This document shows, piece by piece, positions 6,140 to 6,769 of a stretch of DNA of 6,769 bases (the stretch's first letter is position 1; every line of letters begins with the position of its first letter). The notes under the pieces are model-generated. The model made no database searches. It saw only the letters and a program-made list of their open reading frames with translations, and had not been told where the DNA came from. The DNA is from Erysipelotrichaceae bacterium (GTDB taxonomy: Bacteria > Bacillota_I > Bacilli_A > Erysipelotrichales > Erysipelotrichaceae), in the NCBI GenBank assembly GCA_016302195.1, contig JAEDOA010000084.1, forward strand, positions 1 through 6,769, read 5' to 3'. The position numbers and the translations under genes were made by a program.

Positions 6140-6565
6140 ATGTTAAAAGAAGAGAAGAAATTTGATCAATTTGGGCAAAAATTATTTATGCAAGGCACTT
6201 AAAAGAAAAATGGCCCAATTAAGGGCAGAATGGCAATTACTGAGGGTAAAATTCCGCCTGAAATGTTAAATAAATTGCAACCTGAACTAATGAAAAATCC
6301 TAAATGGAAAGTAGTCGAAGGCAGTTTTGATTTTTCAAACTATACTATTGGGATGGTAGTAGGTCTTAATCCAATCAAGCCATTGAGTGAAGGATGGCTA
6401 GTTCCTCAATTAGGTCATCCCGGTGTACAACCAGATAAGCATTGGCAGGAATTCTTTATGGAAAAAGTAATGAATTTAATTGACGAAAATGGTCATATTG
6501 ATTTGCCATTGTTTACTTGGATTTCAGATAAGAATGATTTGACGAAATCTGCAAAAGATATGTAG
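6140..6565 (+). pseudogene. Unknown 141-residue protein, interrupted by an in-frame stop at codon 21
   Basis: Reading from ATG 6140, the frame gives MLKEEKKFDQFGQKLFMQGT, then TAA (6200-6202), and continues in the same frame without another stop to TAG at 6563-6565. The joined product would be a soluble acidic/basic mixed protein with no signal peptide or membrane segment. Recognisable stretches are GRMAITEGKIPPEML, WKVVEGSFDFSNYTIGMVVG and WLVPQLGHPG. I do not recognise the family. A one-base change (TTA or CAA to TAA) would explain the stop, so this is probably a recently inactivated gene. A sequencing error, or a leader peptide followed by a separate gene from 6230, are the alternatives. 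Confidence 0.55.
6230..6565 (+). CDS. Remaining open part of the unknown protein (111 residues)
   Basis: If translation restarts after the TAA at 6200-6202, the first ATG is at 6230, with a weak AAGGG (6221-6225) only four bases before it. The product starts MAITEGKIPPEML and ends TKSAKDM. An automatic annotation would call this a hypothetical protein. Without homologues I cannot say whether the short form is the true gene or the remainder of the 141-residue one; the in-frame continuity upstream favours the latter. Confidence 0.5.
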   Translation: MAITEGKIPPEMLNKLQPELMKNPKWKVVEGSFDFSNYTIGMVVGLNPIKPLSEGWLVPQLGHPGVQPDKHWQEFFMEKVMNLIDENGHIDLPLFTWISDKNDLTKSAKDM

Positions 6566-6570
6566 TAAAA

Positions 6571-6618
6571 AAGCCACTTAGAAGGATGAAAGACCTTCTT
6601 GGGTGGCCTTTTGCATTT
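6571..6618 (+). terminator. Intrinsic terminator, probably bidirectional
   Basis: GCCAC (6573-6577) pairs with GTGGC (6603-6607) and, past a small internal loop, AGAAGG (6580-6585) with CCTTCT (6594-6599), loop ATGAAAGA. CTTTTGCATTTTATTTT follows on the + strand, and on the minus strand the stem is followed by TTTTTT. It starts five bases after the stop of the + strand gene and could also end minus-strand transcripts entering from the right. Confidence 0.8.
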
Positions 6619-6671
6619 TATTTTAAAAAATTTTATTTACATAATTTCATATAAATATACGATAGAAGAAA

Positions 6672-6730
6672 TTACTTACCATCGTCTGTTTTATGCCATA
6701 CCTTACTCCTTCCCTGCATTTATCATATCA
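6672..6730 (-). other. Minus-strand promoter-like and ribosome-binding signals with no lasting ORF
   Basis: On the minus strand an extended -10 motif TGATATGAT (6722-6730) precedes AAGGAG (6706-6711), which is six bases from an ATG at 6699. The frame is ATG-GCA-TAA, only two codons. Another frame over the same bases gives MQGRSKVWHKTDDGK before TAA (6672-6674), which looks like a protein tail. This is either the decayed start of one gene or the end of another. I see no more in the last 150 bases. Confidence 0.25.
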
Positions 6731-6769
6731 CTACATTTACACAGAATAATCGTCATTAACCTATAAATT

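Overview
This low-GC window looks like chromosomal DNA of a Lactobacillus from the acidophilus/crispatus/helveticus group. The main reason is the C-terminal S-layer-associated (SLAP-type) wall-binding region of its largest protein; AGGAGG-type ribosome binding sites and AT-rich codon use agree. The species is an inference, since no rRNA or core marker is present.

The left 4.2 kb is one gene on the + strand (211-4203). It encodes a 1330-residue secreted, wall-attached family GH32 fructan hydrolase. From N to C it has a signal peptide, a linker with three perfect 19-residue repeats, a CBM66/LamG-like module, a cadherin-like beta-sandwich, a complete GH32 propeller plus sandwich with all three catalytic motifs, a Big_2-like Ig domain, a second CBM66/LamG-like module, and two SLAP repeats. 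Its 210-bp leader holds a consensus -10 box, a near-perfect CcpA site (cre) just inside the transcribed region, a palindrome at the -35 region and a strong ribosome binding site. This is what is expected for a sugar-polymer hydrolase repressed while a preferred sugar is available.

From 4204 to 5359 there is no intact gene, but the stretch has content. First comes a set of nested long-range complementary segments ending at a textbook intrinsic terminator (4394-4422), which could be a structured small RNA or a folded 3' UTR. Then come decayed minus-strand reading frames: a short unrecognised one whose ribosome binding site lies inside a hairpin with two mutually exclusive folds, and a Nudix-like one interrupted by four in-frame stops. 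Two further long hairpins lie beside these remnants.

The right part carries one intact minus-strand GNAT acetyltransferase (5360-5875). Upstream of it, on the same strand, is the last 32 codons of another protein that reads like a second GNAT C-terminus (5924-6022). Divergently, on the + strand, a 141-residue protein of unknown family (6140-6565) is split by a single in-frame TAA at codon 21 and ends in a probable bidirectional terminator. The right edge (6672-6730) has minus-strand translation signals in front of a two-codon ORF, probably another remnant.

Overall, a well-kept and apparently catabolite-controlled fructanase gene sits beside a zone of gene decay. No mobile element, CRISPR array, tRNA or rRNA was seen.
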